Position numbers and translations under genes: made by a program. DNA of 64,000 nt. Origin: Loktanella sp. M215. Its GTDB lineage: Bacteria > Pseudomonadota > Alphaproteobacteria > Rhodobacterales > Rhodobacteraceae. Below the pieces are notes generated by a model. That model saw only the letters and a program-made list of their open reading frames with translations. It had not been told where the DNA came from and ran no database searches. The stretch covers positions 1,270,001 through 1,334,000 of the forward strand of contig NZ_WMEA01000001.1 of the NCBI RefSeq assembly GCF_021735925.1, written 5' to 3'. Below are positions 55,824 through 64,000 of this stretch, one piece after another; position 1 is the stretch's first letter, and each line of letters starts with the position of its first letter.

Positions 55824-57190
55824 CGTTGCCGCGCAGTTTGCAGGCGCGTCTGGGGCTGGCCATCGGTGCGCTGATTACAGTGCTGTGGGTCGCGGCCGCG
55901 ATGGTGACGGCGGTGACCGTGCGACACGAGATGGACGAGGTCTTTGATTCCGCCTTGCAGGAAGTGGCACAGCGGCTGTTGCCGCTGGCGGTCATGGATA
56001 TCGTGGAGCGCGAGGAGGAAGGCATCACTCAGCGGCTGGGTGCGGTGGCGGCGCATGACGAGTTCTTTACCTTCGTGGTACGCGATGCGCAGGGGCGGGT
56101 CTTGCTGCAGTCGCATACCGCCGATCCCGCTGACTTTCCGGAGTATGACGGTGCTGGATTCCGGCAGACTCCGCTCTACCGACTGTATAACGAGGATGCC
56201 TTGCAAGGCTCTGTGCGGATCACCGTGGCAGAGCCGTTGGCGCACCGGCGACAGGTGTCGCAGGACACGCAGCTGGCGCTGGGATTGCCTTTGCTGATCG
56301 TGCTGCCGGTGACGTTGCTGGCAATCGTGCTGGCGGTGCGGGCGGGGCTGGCGCCGCTGCGGCGGTTCCGCGAACGGCTGGCCGCGCGGCATGCCCGCGA
56401 TCTGTCACAGGTTCCGGCCGACGATCTGCCGCTTGAAATCGCGCCGGTGGCCGCGACGCTGAACACGCTGCTGGGAAGCCTCGACGCGGCCTTTACCGCA
56501 GAGCGCAGCTTTGCTGCCAATGCGGCGCACGAGCTGCGCACGCCACTCGCCGGGGCCATAGCACAGGCTCAGCGGTTGCAGTCCGAGACGGCGGACCCGG
56601 CCGCCCGCGCGCGGGCTGGCGAGATCGAGGCGACGCTGAAGCGGTTGACCCGGCTGTCGGAGAGGTTGATGCAACTGGCCCGTGCCGAAGGCGGGCGGCT
56701 GACGGTAGACCGGGCGCAGGATCTGAGGCCGGTCGTGCGGATCGTGGTCGATGATCTGACGCGCAGTCTGGCGCTGGGCCGGGTGACGGTGTCGCTGGCC
56801 GACGCGCCGGTAATGTCGCACCTCGACCCGGATATCTTTGGCATTCTGTGCCGCAATCTGGTGGAAAACGCGCTGCGACATGGATCGGATGGTACTGTCA
56901 CGGTGAGCCTTGCGGCAGATGGACAGCTGGTGGTGACGAATGCGGGGCCGGTCGTGCCGCCGGATGTGCTGGCGGGTCTGACCGACCGCTTTGCCCGTGG
57001 CAGCACTGCGGCGGCGGGCAGCGGTCTGGGGCTGGCGATTGTTGCCTCGGTCATGAACCGGATCGGGTCGGCGCTGACACTGACCTCGCCGCCTGTGGGA
57101 CAGGACGCGGGGTTCGCGGCCAGCGTGGTGATCCCGGTCGCGGTCGGAGGGCTGGCGGACGCCGCGTCTTTTCAAAGCCGTGATGACTGA
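55820..57190 (+). CDS. Sensor histidine kinase of the PepSY locus
   Basis: 456 residues. TM1 (~12-34), a periplasmic sensor domain (~35-150), TM2 (~153-173), HAMP-like linker, HisKA with H237 (ANAAHELRTPLAG), N-box NLVENALRHG and GSGLGLAIV. The DGPGI-type box is weak (NAGPVVPP), as in many QseC-type kinases. It pairs with the frameshifted regulator through an ATGA overlap. It is QseC/TctE-like; the signal is unknown but may be metal or redox stress. Confidence 0.9.
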   Translation: MTLPRSLQARLGLAIGALITVLWVAAAMVTAVTVRHEMDEVFDSALQEVAQRLLPLAVMDIVEREEEGITQRLGAVAAHDEFFTFVVRDAQGRVLLQSHTADPADFPEYDGAGFRQTPLYRLYNEDALQGSVRITVAEPLAHRRQVSQDTQLALGLPLLIVLPVTLLAIVLAVRAGLAPLRRFRERLAARHARDLSQVPADDLPLEIAPVAATLNTLLGSLDAAFTAERSFAANAAHELRTPLAGAIAQAQRLQSETADPAARARAGEIEATLKRLTRLSERLMQLARAEGGRLTVDRAQDLRPVVRIVVDDLTRSLALGRVTVSLADAPVMSHLDPDIFGILCRNLVENALRHGSDGTVTVSLAADGQLVVTNAGPVVPPDVLAGLTDRFARGSTAAAGSGLGLAIVASVMNRIGSALTLTSPPVGQDAGFAASVVIPVAVGGLADAASFQSRDD

Positions 57191-57345
57191 CAGCGCGGCT
57201 GCGGGCCTGCGTCAGATGGAACACAGGCATTGCGGGACCTTGCGACCCGGATGGACCCAAGACCGTTGGCCGTTTGCGGGACGACAATGCCTTGTCGGCG
57301 ACGGGATCGTCCGCTTTGTTACGCGGTGTGGAGGGCCACGAGGCC

Positions 57346-57984
57346 TTAGGCCTGTGCTGCGGCCCAGTCGGCCATGGCGGGGGCGAGCACGTCGACGATC
57401 CTTTGAAAGCCCGCGACGATGGTTGCGGGCATCGTGTCACTGACGCCTGTGGACTGCGCAAAGCTGCGCGAGGCCTTGACCGTCTGGCTGCGGTCGTCGA
57501 TCGCGGTCAGCGTGATGTCGATCCGTGCGATGTAGGTCTCGGGGCCTGCCACCTCGACCTCGAACGCGTCGATCCGCACCAGCAGGACGGTGTCCGGCAC
57601 CGGCCCGCCATCCGTCTTGCCGACATAGCCGACGCGCCCGGTGGCCGCGATGCTGCGGATCAGCAGGGACTGGACGACGACGGGCAGATCGTCGCTCCAC
57701 CGGGCGTCGGGCAGATAGGTGACGGCGGCGGGCGTGGGCCGGATCATCAGGCGGTCGGTTGCGATGGGGGCTGCGGCCTCTGGCCTTGCTACCAGAAGGG
57801 TGGCTGCGGTGCGGGGGCCGGTTCGTGTGCCGGACGCGGGGCCCAGATCATAGGTGTCCAGTGGCGTGGCCGCCGCATCGAGGGCTGAAATCGCGCTGCA
57901 GCCGCCCAGCAGCGAAGCGCCGCCAAAAAAGAGCGCCCTGCGGGTCAGGGTGCTGCGGGATGGGAAAAGGTGGGTCATTGTCAT
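57346..57984 (-). CDS. Mla/Pqi-type ABC transport auxiliary lipoprotein
   Basis: 212 residues. There is a lipobox LLGGC at ~25-29 after TRRALFFGGAS. The ABC_trans_aux fold is seen in LPVVVQSLLIRSI and FAQSTGVSDTMPATIVAGFQRIVDVL. It is the last gene of the four-gene lipid transport operon, with an ATGA overlap with the MlaD gene. It probably sits at the outer membrane as the receiving end (PqiC-like). Confidence 0.85.
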   Translation of the reverse strand: MTMTHLFPSRSTLTRRALFFGGASLLGGCSAISALDAAATPLDTYDLGPASGTRTGPRTAATLLVARPEAAAPIATDRLMIRPTPAAVTYLPDARWSDDLPVVVQSLLIRSIAATGRVGYVGKTDGGPVPDTVLLVRIDAFEVEVAGPETYIARIDITLTAIDDRSQTVKASRSFAQSTGVSDTMPATIVAGFQRIVDVLAPAMADWAAAQA

Positions 57985-59696
57985 CTCCTGTATTCGGGGA
58001 CGCGGTCGTCGAGGATGAAGCGGGCCGGGTCCTGTGCGATCCGGCGCACGAGGGTGTCGAGTGACGTCACAAGCCCGCGCGCGTCAGAGGCGAGGCGCGA
58101 CAGTTCCGGCAGGCCGGTCGTGGCAAAGGTGCCGATGCCGGGGGCACTGGACGCGACGGCGCCCTGCACCTGTGCCACGACGGCGTCGGCGCGGGCGATC
58201 AGGGCGCGCAGGTCTGCGGTGATCGCGGGGGCGTCGCCGGCGACCTGATCGGCGGCGGTGCTGATCCGGTCTGCGGCATTGCGGATGTCCGTGATGACGG
58301 GTGCGAGGTCGGTCTGCATCAGACCCGTCGCGCTGTCGAAAGCCACCTGCGCCGACGCGAGCGCGCCGTTTGCCCCGGTCAGCGTAGCGTTAAGGCCGTC
58401 GAGGCTCCCTTGCGCCCGGACGACAAGATCGCGGGCGGCGGTCAGTGTCGTCTCTGCCGTGGTGGCCAGCGGATCGAGGCGTGAGGTCGCGCCCGTGATG
58501 TCCGTCGCCACGCGGTCCACCGCAGCGGTGGCTGTGGCGACGGCGGTGCGGATGTCGGCGACGATGGCGGGCACGTCGTCCTGCGTGATCGCCGCGATGG
58601 TCGTGATCGTGCGCTGGGCCGTGGCCAGCACGTCACGCGCCTCGGCCACCATCAGGGTGCCGTCACCGTAGACCAGCGTGTTGAAGCTGTCGGAGGCTTC
58701 GGTCACGGCGGCAAAGGCGGTGCTGGCATCCACCAGCGATTGCTGCAGTTCGGTCAGGCGCGCGTTCAGCAAATCGGGGGTTGCGGCCAGCCCGTCCAGC
58801 GCCTGTCCCGACCGGTCATGCAGGTCGGTGATCGCGGCGCGCGCCTGTGCCGCCGTTGCGGCCATATCGGCGAGGATCGCGGGCACTTCGTCGCGCAGCA
58901 TCGTGCGGACGCTGGTGATCGCTTCTGTCGTGGCTGCCACGGCCGGGGCCGCATCGGTCAGTACGGTGTCGGCGCTGTCGAAGGTGCGCGTGACGGCGGC
59001 GAGGGTGGTGTCGGCGTTCGTCAGGGTCTGTGTCAGGGCGGCAGACAGCCCATCCAGCCGGTTGGTAAAGCGCGAGATCTGGTCTGTCGCGGCACTGACC
59101 GTCCCGGTGATGTCCGAAAAGTCGGTCAGCGCCTGATCCAGTCGCGCCGAGGCGGTGTCGAGGTTGCCGAGGATGCCGGTGACATGGGCCTGATTTTCCG
59201 GCCCGGTGATCGCGCGGAACTGTTCCAGCAGGCGCGTCGCCTCGGTCACAAGGTCTGGCGCATCCTCGACCAGCGCCTGCAACGTCGACCGGCGCGACGT
59301 GATGATCCGCAGACCGCCATCGACCCCGATCAGCGGGCCGGCATCAACCGTGCCGCCGGACAGCGAGATGTAGCTGACCCCCGTCACGCCCTGCGATTGC
59401 AGTTGGGCCACTGTATTGGCGCGGACCGGCGTCGCGGCGTCGATCTCGACCGTGGTCAGGACGCGGGACGGATCGGCGGGGTCGATGGCCAGACCGATGA
59501 CGCGGCCCACGGGCAGCCCGTTGAACCGCACGTCGCCAGAAGCGTCGAGGCCCGAGACGTCGTCGAAATAGATGCCGTAGGTGGCGTATTGGCGGTCCAG
59601 TTGCAGGCCCGCCAGCCAGACCAGAAAGCCCAGCGATCCCACGATAGCCAGCAGGGTGAAGGCGCCGATCAGGATGTAATTCGCCTTGGTTTCCAT
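57981..59696 (-). CDS. MCE (MlaD-like) lipid-transport protein
   Basis: 571 residues. One N-terminal membrane helix (ANYILIGAFTLLAIVGSLGFL) and one MCE domain (~38-115, FDDVSGLDASGDVRFNGLPVG), then a very long, regular Ala/Asp/Thr-rich coiled-coil tail (~140-540). The tail could form a periplasm-spanning tube or needle. This is much longer than enteric MlaD (about 180 residues). The start overlaps the ATPase stop by one base. Confidence 0.92.
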   Translation of the reverse strand: METKANYILIGAFTLLAIVGSLGFLVWLAGLQLDRQYATYGIYFDDVSGLDASGDVRFNGLPVGRVIGLAIDPADPSRVLTTVEIDAATPVRANTVAQLQSQGVTGVSYISLSGGTVDAGPLIGVDGGLRIITSRRSTLQALVEDAPDLVTEATRLLEQFRAITGPENQAHVTGILGNLDTASARLDQALTDFSDITGTVSAATDQISRFTNRLDGLSAALTQTLTNADTTLAAVTRTFDSADTVLTDAAPAVAATTEAITSVRTMLRDEVPAILADMAATAAQARAAITDLHDRSGQALDGLAATPDLLNARLTELQQSLVDASTAFAAVTEASDSFNTLVYGDGTLMVAEARDVLATAQRTITTIAAITQDDVPAIVADIRTAVATATAAVDRVATDITGATSRLDPLATTAETTLTAARDLVVRAQGSLDGLNATLTGANGALASAQVAFDSATGLMQTDLAPVITDIRNAADRISTAADQVAGDAPAITADLRALIARADAVVAQVQGAVASSAPGIGTFATTGLPELSRLASDARGLVTSLDTLVRRIAQDPARFILDDRVPEYRR

Positions 59697-60481
59697 CAGG
59701 ATCGCCCCGCTGACGCGGTGGCTGCGCGGGCGCGGGGTCCGTGGAAATAGGCGCGGACCCAAGGGTGATCGATGTCCATCATCTGCGCCATGGTGCCGAC
59801 CGCGATCACCTTGTGGTCGGCCAGCACGGCGATGCGGTCGCAGATTGCGTTCAGGCTGTCGAGGTCGTGCGTCACCAGAAAGACCGTCAGCCCCAGCGCC
59901 GCCTGCAACTGCTTGATCAGCGTGTCGAATGCGGCGGCCCCCACGGGGTCGAGGCCGGCGGTGGGTTCGTCCAGAAACACGATCTCTGGGTCGAGGGCGA
60001 TCGCGCGGGCAAAGCCCGCCCGCTTGCGCATGCCGCCCGAAAGCTCTGACGGGAATTGCATCATCGCCGCGTCCTCCAGCCCGACCATGCGGACCTTGAG
60101 GGCGGCCAGTGTTTCGCGCAGGTCATCGGAAAGGTCGAGTTGTTCGCGCATCGGCGCCTCGACGTTCTGGCGCACGGTCAGGGACGAAAACAGCGCGCCG
60201 TCCTGAAACATCACACCCCAGCGACGGCGCAGATGGCGATAGGCGTCATCGTCGGTGTTGCGCACGCTTTGGCCGAAGACCTCGATCGTGCCTGCGGCGG
60301 GGGAAAGCAGGCCGACGATGGCGTGCAGCAGCACCGACTTGCCGGTGCCCGATCCGCCGACGATGCCGATGATCTCTCCACGTCTGACATCGAGGCTCAG
60401 CCCGTCGTGGACCGTATGGGTGCCGAACCGGGTGACAAGGTCACGCACGCGGATGATGGGGTCGGCGACACGGTCCGGCAT
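59696..60481 (-). CDS. MlaF-like ABC transporter ATPase
   Basis: 261 residues. Walker A GGSGTGKS, Q-loop VMFQDG, signature SELSGGMRKRAGFARA, Walker B EIVFLDEPTAGLDP and switch histidine THDLD are all present. The ATG overlaps the permease stop (ATGA). Further upstream codons fall inside the permease gene and are rejected. Confidence 0.95.
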   Translation of the reverse strand: MPDRVADPIIRVRDLVTRFGTHTVHDGLSLDVRRGEIIGIVGGSGTGKSVLLHAIVGLLSPAAGTIEVFGQSVRNTDDDAYRHLRRRWGVMFQDGALFSSLTVRQNVEAPMREQLDLSDDLRETLAALKVRMVGLEDAAMMQFPSELSGGMRKRAGFARAIALDPEIVFLDEPTAGLDPVGAAAFDTLIKQLQAALGLTVFLVTHDLDSLNAICDRIAVLADHKVIAVGTMAQMMDIDHPWVRAYFHGPRARAATASAGRS

Positions 60482-61653
60482 CAGATCCCCACCGTCGCGA
60501 AGAAGATGGAAAACAGCGCGTCCAACACGATCACCATGAAGATCGACAGCACGACAGAGGTCGATGTCCGCCGCCCCAGCGATTCCGCATCGCCGCCGAC
60601 ACGCATGCCTTCGTAACAGCCGATGATGCCGATGATCAGGGCAAAGAACGGCGCCTTGATCATGCCGACGCCGAAGTGCCAGACGTCGGTATCCGACAGC
60701 AGCCGCGACCGGAACACGGCGGGTGACACGCCAAGGTCGATCCACGCCATGGCCGCACCGCCGACCAATCCCGACAGGTCCGCGATGAACCCCAGCGCCG
60801 GCAGCATCAGCATCAGTGCCAGCACGCGCGGCACGACAAGCACCGCGACCGGATCAAGGCCAAGGGTGCGCAGGGCGTCGATTTCCTCGCGCATCTTCAT
60901 GGCACCGATGGCGGCGGTAAAGGCAGACCCCGACCGGCCCGCCACGATGATCGCCGTCAGCAGGATGCCCAATTCGCGCAGCACCGAGATCGAGATCAGG
61001 TCGACGACGAAAACCTCTGCCCCGAACTGGCGCAGCTGCGCCGATCCCTGAAAGGCGAGGACGACACCGATCAGGAAGGCCATCAGGGCGACGATGGGGA
61101 CGGCATTCAGGCCGACCTGCTCACACTGATGCACCAGCGACGTCAGCCGCAGACGACCGGGCCGCAGGACGAGCCCGCCAAGGGTGGCCACGACCTGACC
61201 CAGAAACGACAACAGCTCCTTGGCCGTCTGCGCTGCCCCCGCGACACGCTGTCCGAAGGCTCCGACACTTGCGGCAATGCCATGCGGTATCGGCGGAATG
61301 ATGGCCGTCGGAGTCATGTTGCGCCGCACCGTTTCGATCAACTGGGTCTGCGCCGGTGTCGCATTCAGGATGCCGGCCTGCGCGCCTGCCGACAGCCGGG
61401 TGATGATCCACCACGCGCCAGCGGTATCCATGCGGGTCAGGCCGGCGATGTCAATCGCGCTGGCAGACCCTGTTTGCACGGGGGATGCGGCCTGCACCAG
61501 CCTTGCCACAGCTTCGATCGTCAGTGCGCCCGCGAGCGCCAGGCTGTCGCCAGTCGTGGTCAGCGTGACAGGCGCGGTGCGGTCGTCAGGTCCGAGGTCC
61601 GGAATCACGCAGGCACACGCGTCGCGTCGTGTCCATTCAAGGTCACGCGGCAC
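60481..61653 (-). CDS. MlaE-like permease with N-terminal STAS domain
   Basis: 390 residues from a GTG start. Residues ~25-110 are a STAS/MlaB-like domain (ASAIDIAGLTRMDTAGAWW), fused to the MlaE permease with five to six helices (LIGVVLAFQGSAQLRQFGAEVFVVDL, SGSAFTAAIGAMKMREEIDAL). In enterics MlaB and MlaE are separate; fusion is common in alphaproteobacteria. It moves phospholipids across the envelope together with MlaF and MlaD. Confidence 0.92.
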   Translation of the reverse strand: MPRDLEWTRRDACACVIPDLGPDDRTAPVTLTTTGDSLALAGALTIEAVARLVQAASPVQTGSASAIDIAGLTRMDTAGAWWIITRLSAGAQAGILNATPAQTQLIETVRRNMTPTAIIPPIPHGIAASVGAFGQRVAGAAQTAKELLSFLGQVVATLGGLVLRPGRLRLTSLVHQCEQVGLNAVPIVALMAFLIGVVLAFQGSAQLRQFGAEVFVVDLISISVLRELGILLTAIIVAGRSGSAFTAAIGAMKMREEIDALRTLGLDPVAVLVVPRVLALMLMLPALGFIADLSGLVGGAAMAWIDLGVSPAVFRSRLLSDTDVWHFGVGMIKAPFFALIIGIIGCYEGMRVGGDAESLGRRTSTSVVLSIFMVIVLDALFSIFFATVGI

Positions 61654-61686
61654 CTGCCGTTGATGTCCGCAGCGCGTATGCCAAGG

Positions 61687-62124
61687 TCACTGCACCGTCA
61701 GAACCGGGCACGCCGCATGCGACGTCAGCTTTTGCGACACGCTGCCGACGAGCAGGCCGCGCAGTGTGCCCATCCCGCGGCGTCCGGAGACGATGAGATC
61801 GATGCCGTCATCCTTGGCGTAGGCAAGGATGGCCTCTGCCGCGCTGCCGCGCAGCACTTTTGTGGATGCTGCAGCGTGGCCTGCCTCTGTCGCGATGGCT
61901 GCGCCCTGTTCCAGAACTTCAGCGGCCCGCGCCCGGACTTCGGCCTCGTCGGTGGGGACGAAGATCACTTCGGATCCAACGGCGATGGCATCGTTGCGGA
62001 TCTCGGGGACATGCACGATCACCATGGTGGCGCGATACCTGTTGGCAAGGTCAGCGGCGATCCGCAGCGCCGCGGCGGCATGGTCTGATCCGTCAAAGCA
62101 GACGAGTATCCTGTTGAACATCAT
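61687..62124 (-). CDS. Universal stress protein (UspA family)
   Basis: 145 residues. The UspA fold shows ILVCFDGSDHAAAAL and the ATP-binding pattern SGRRGMGTLRGLLVGSVSQKLTSHAACPVL (G2xG9xGS/T-like). There are two adjacent ATGs; the first is used. A perfect FNR box lies 53 nt upstream, so it is probably induced at low oxygen. Confidence 0.9.
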   Translation of the reverse strand: MMFNRILVCFDGSDHAAAALRIAADLANRYRATMVIVHVPEIRNDAIAVGSEVIFVPTDEAEVRARAAEVLEQGAAIATEAGHAAASTKVLRGSAAEAILAYAKDDGIDLIVSGRRGMGTLRGLLVGSVSQKLTSHAACPVLTVQ

Positions 62125-62176
62125 GACCCTCATTTGTGAATGCTTGGATGAATACACCGAGTCGCGGTCGTGGGAC

Positions 62177-62190
62177 TTGATATGAATCAA
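62177..62190. promoter_or_regulatory. FNR/FnrL-type box upstream of the universal stress protein gene
   Basis: TTGATATGAATCAA is a perfect TTGAT-N4-ATCAA palindrome. Its distance to the gene suits activation. Confidence 0.78.
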
Positions 62191-62476
62191 TAGCAGAAAA
62201 GAATCGCGATGGCCCGGATTTGCTGATCCGATCCGGTGCATTGCGCGCGCCCGATACATTCCGTCAAACGTCAGCGCCGTGAGCAGGAGGTTTCCATGGC
62301 TGGCAAGCGATAAGACGGGCGGACGATCCGTAATGCCGGATGAGAGGACAACCCGGCGACGGGGCGCTTATTTTCTTCGCCAAGACCGACGTGTGCGACG
62401 ACATCGAGCGCCGCGCTCTGCAGACGTTACCAGCTGTCCTCGACACCGGCAGCAGCCCATCTGCCGGTTTCCGGGC
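62191..62476. other. Gene-free spacer downstream of the GAF kinase
   Basis: No supported reading frame. It holds the upstream region of the stress-protein gene and the 3' flank of the kinase gene. No clear terminator is seen. Confidence 0.4.
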
Positions 62477-63700
62477 TTATGCTGCCTGCGATTGACCATT
62501 GGCGATTTGCAAAGGGAGCGAGACCGTAAACTTTGCGCCATGGCCCAGCCTGCTGTCGACGGTTATCAATCCGTTCAGGTGTTCGACGGTCCGCTTCACG
62601 ATGGTCATGCCGAGTCCGGTCCCCCCATAGGTTCGGGAAATATTCGCGTCCGCCTGCTCGAACTCTTCGAAGATTCGCGCGTGATCGGCCGACGCGATCC
62701 CGATCCCCGTGTCGCAGACTTCAATCACGATCTGGCCGTAGGAGTCTTCCTTGAGGTGGACCCGGACATATCCGGAATCGGTGAACTTGACCGCATTGCC
62801 GACCAGATTTTGCACAATGGTCGTCAACGCCTTTCGGTCGACAAAATAGGTGTTTTTGCCAAGCTGGTTGTCGATCTCGAGTGCCACTGATTTCGACTCT
62901 GCGAGAGGTGAAAACTCGGCCAGAATGTCGCTCATGAGATCGACAAGAGGGGTTTCCTCCAGAACGGATTCGATCTGCCCCGCGTCAATCTTGGCGAGAT
63001 CCAGAACATCGCTTACAAAGGTCATCAGCTTGTCTGCTGATCGGGTCAGGATGTCATTCAGACGCGCCGACTGCCGATCAGACTTGGCGTGGCTCAACAT
63101 CTTGATCGAAGCGATGATGCCGGTCAGCGGCGTCCTGATTTCATGACTGATATGCGCGATGTAACTGCTGCGGCTTGCGAGGAGGTCCTGAAGCCGCTCT
63201 CGCGCTCTGCGTTCTTCCAGCGCCAGCGTCCGTGCTTTGATGATGTCATCGACGCAGCATGCAAGCTTTTCAAGCATCTCGATATCGCGCGCTGACCAGT
63301 CTCTGATCGTATGCGTCATACAACACAGGGAACCGATCACCCTGCCGGTCGTCGTATGGATCGGACTTCCGATATACGACCGCAAATTCTGCGCTTGCAG
63401 AAGGGAATTGGTCTGCGTGCGAATGTCTTTTTGCAGGTCAGGGATCGCGACGGTCCGGCGTGTCGCGACGACATGCTTGCAAATCGAGTCTTCAAGACAT
63501 GTTTCGCAATGATCCATCGGATCGAAAAGTGGACCAACGGACGCGGCGATGAGTTGCCGTCCTTCTACTGTTTCGACCACGGAGACATGAGATACCGGCG
63601 CTTCCAGCAAGCAGCCTGCAAGTTTGACGATGTTGAGAATGCTCTCGTCAATGCCTTGATGCAGGAGGCCAAGCGCTTCAAACGTGTAAGCCTTAGCCAA
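62477..63700 (-). CDS. Soluble GAF-domain histidine kinase
   Basis: 407 residues. The N-terminal GAF domain (~20-155) has a cysteine cluster (DHCETCLEDSICKHV at 63-77) of the kind seen in GAF domains that precede diguanylate cyclases and kinases. Then HisKA with H186 (AHISHEIRTPLTG) and HATPase (NLVGNAVKFT, DTGIGI, GGTGLGMTI). There are no membrane segments and no receiver domain. It would need a separate receiver such as the one at 44358. No partner gene is adjacent in the window. Confidence 0.9.
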   Translation of the reverse strand: MAKAYTFEALGLLHQGIDESILNIVKLAGCLLEAPVSHVSVVETVEGRQLIAASVGPLFDPMDHCETCLEDSICKHVVATRRTVAIPDLQKDIRTQTNSLLQAQNLRSYIGSPIHTTTGRVIGSLCCMTHTIRDWSARDIEMLEKLACCVDDIIKARTLALEERRARERLQDLLASRSSYIAHISHEIRTPLTGIIASIKMLSHAKSDRQSARLNDILTRSADKLMTFVSDVLDLAKIDAGQIESVLEETPLVDLMSDILAEFSPLAESKSVALEIDNQLGKNTYFVDRKALTTIVQNLVGNAVKFTDSGYVRVHLKEDSYGQIVIEVCDTGIGIASADHARIFEEFEQADANISRTYGGTGLGMTIVKRTVEHLNGLITVDSRLGHGAKFTVSLPLQIANGQSQAA

Positions 63701-64000
63701 GATTTATCCCTCATTTTTTGCAGTTTAGCTTTGATAGAGATCGGCGATCTTAAGGTGTTAAATCAGGCAAATGTGTGACTGAACCAAGCGTCACGGCGGG
63801 AATCTTATCAAGAGAATAAAATTGTATCAGCCAAGTCTCGCCTCATCTTGATGATGACGGCTAGCGCAGATCCTGACCGAGACCCGCGCGGTCTGGCCAA
63901 AGTCATGCCATCCGGCCCCGGCAGCGCCTGATCCTTGGTCGTCGTGTCGGCGGCACTGAACCGCGCATGAACGCGGCGTTTGGCGTTTGCGGGCTGCGCC
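63701..64000. other. Gene-free right edge of the window
   Basis: Upstream region of the GAF kinase followed by GC-rich sequence in which I recognise no gene. The end of a neighbouring gene may begin near the edge. Confidence 0.4.

Overview
The window is chromosomal DNA of an alphaproteobacterium, most likely a marine Rhodobacterales (Roseobacter-type) species. This rests on the 23S-5S-tRNA-fMet order, the complete sox cluster with an ArsR-type SoxR/SqrR regulator, FnrL-like boxes and the high GC of the core genes. No species can be named from sequence reading alone.

Layout. 1-3230: end of an rRNA operon (23S lacking roughly its first 100 nt, 5S, initiator tRNA). 3219-17069: a 13.85-kb genomic island bounded by a 12-bp direct repeat of the tRNA-fMet 3' end. 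It carries a decayed serine recombinase, a truncated tyrosine-type integrase with an excisionase-like HTH protein, an AT-rich three-gene operon headed by two unrecognised proteins and ending in a tandem KaiC-like ATPase, a divergent Eco29kI-like type II restriction-modification pair, and a membrane protein gene split by an IS1595-type element with a clean 8-bp target duplication. 17302-18640: an IS3-family element with a broken transposase. 18701-30532: thiosulfate oxidation, with soxR-soxS divergent from soxVW, then soxXYZA, soxB, a DsrE-like gene, soxCD and a DUF302 gene, and on the other strand a YeeE/YedE sulfur transporter and a SoxH-like hydrolase. Four copies of an ATTC-N8-GAAT operator tie these units to the regulator.

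30898-31604, 38431-38610, 39235-39450 and 44918-45475 are graveyards of IS256, IS3, IS110 and IS5 remnants. Between them sit two large hybrid histidine kinases, an RTX protein, an HPt protein, a response regulator with a zinc-ribbon TackOD1-like output domain translationally coupled to a family-2 glycosyltransferase and an HlyD-like adaptor, and a stand-alone receiver. This looks like a phosphorelay controlling an exopolysaccharide synthase.

45888-64000 holds a small secreted protein, an L,D-transpeptidase, an FNR-boxed STAS protein with a P1B-type metal ATPase, then VIT1/CCC1, ApbE, a PepSY/flavodoxin/reductase fusion, a DUF2271 protein, an Asp-rich secreted protein and a PepSY protein (a membrane electron-transfer or flavinylation module) with its own two-component system. 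The response regulator of that system has a single-base frameshift in a G6 run. The window ends with an Mla-type lipid transport operon, an FNR-boxed universal stress protein and a GAF histidine kinase.

The strongest candidate for something undescribed is the KaiC-like three-gene operon (8350-12673) beside the restriction-modification genes. The second is the TackOD1 phosphorelay with its glycosyltransferase.
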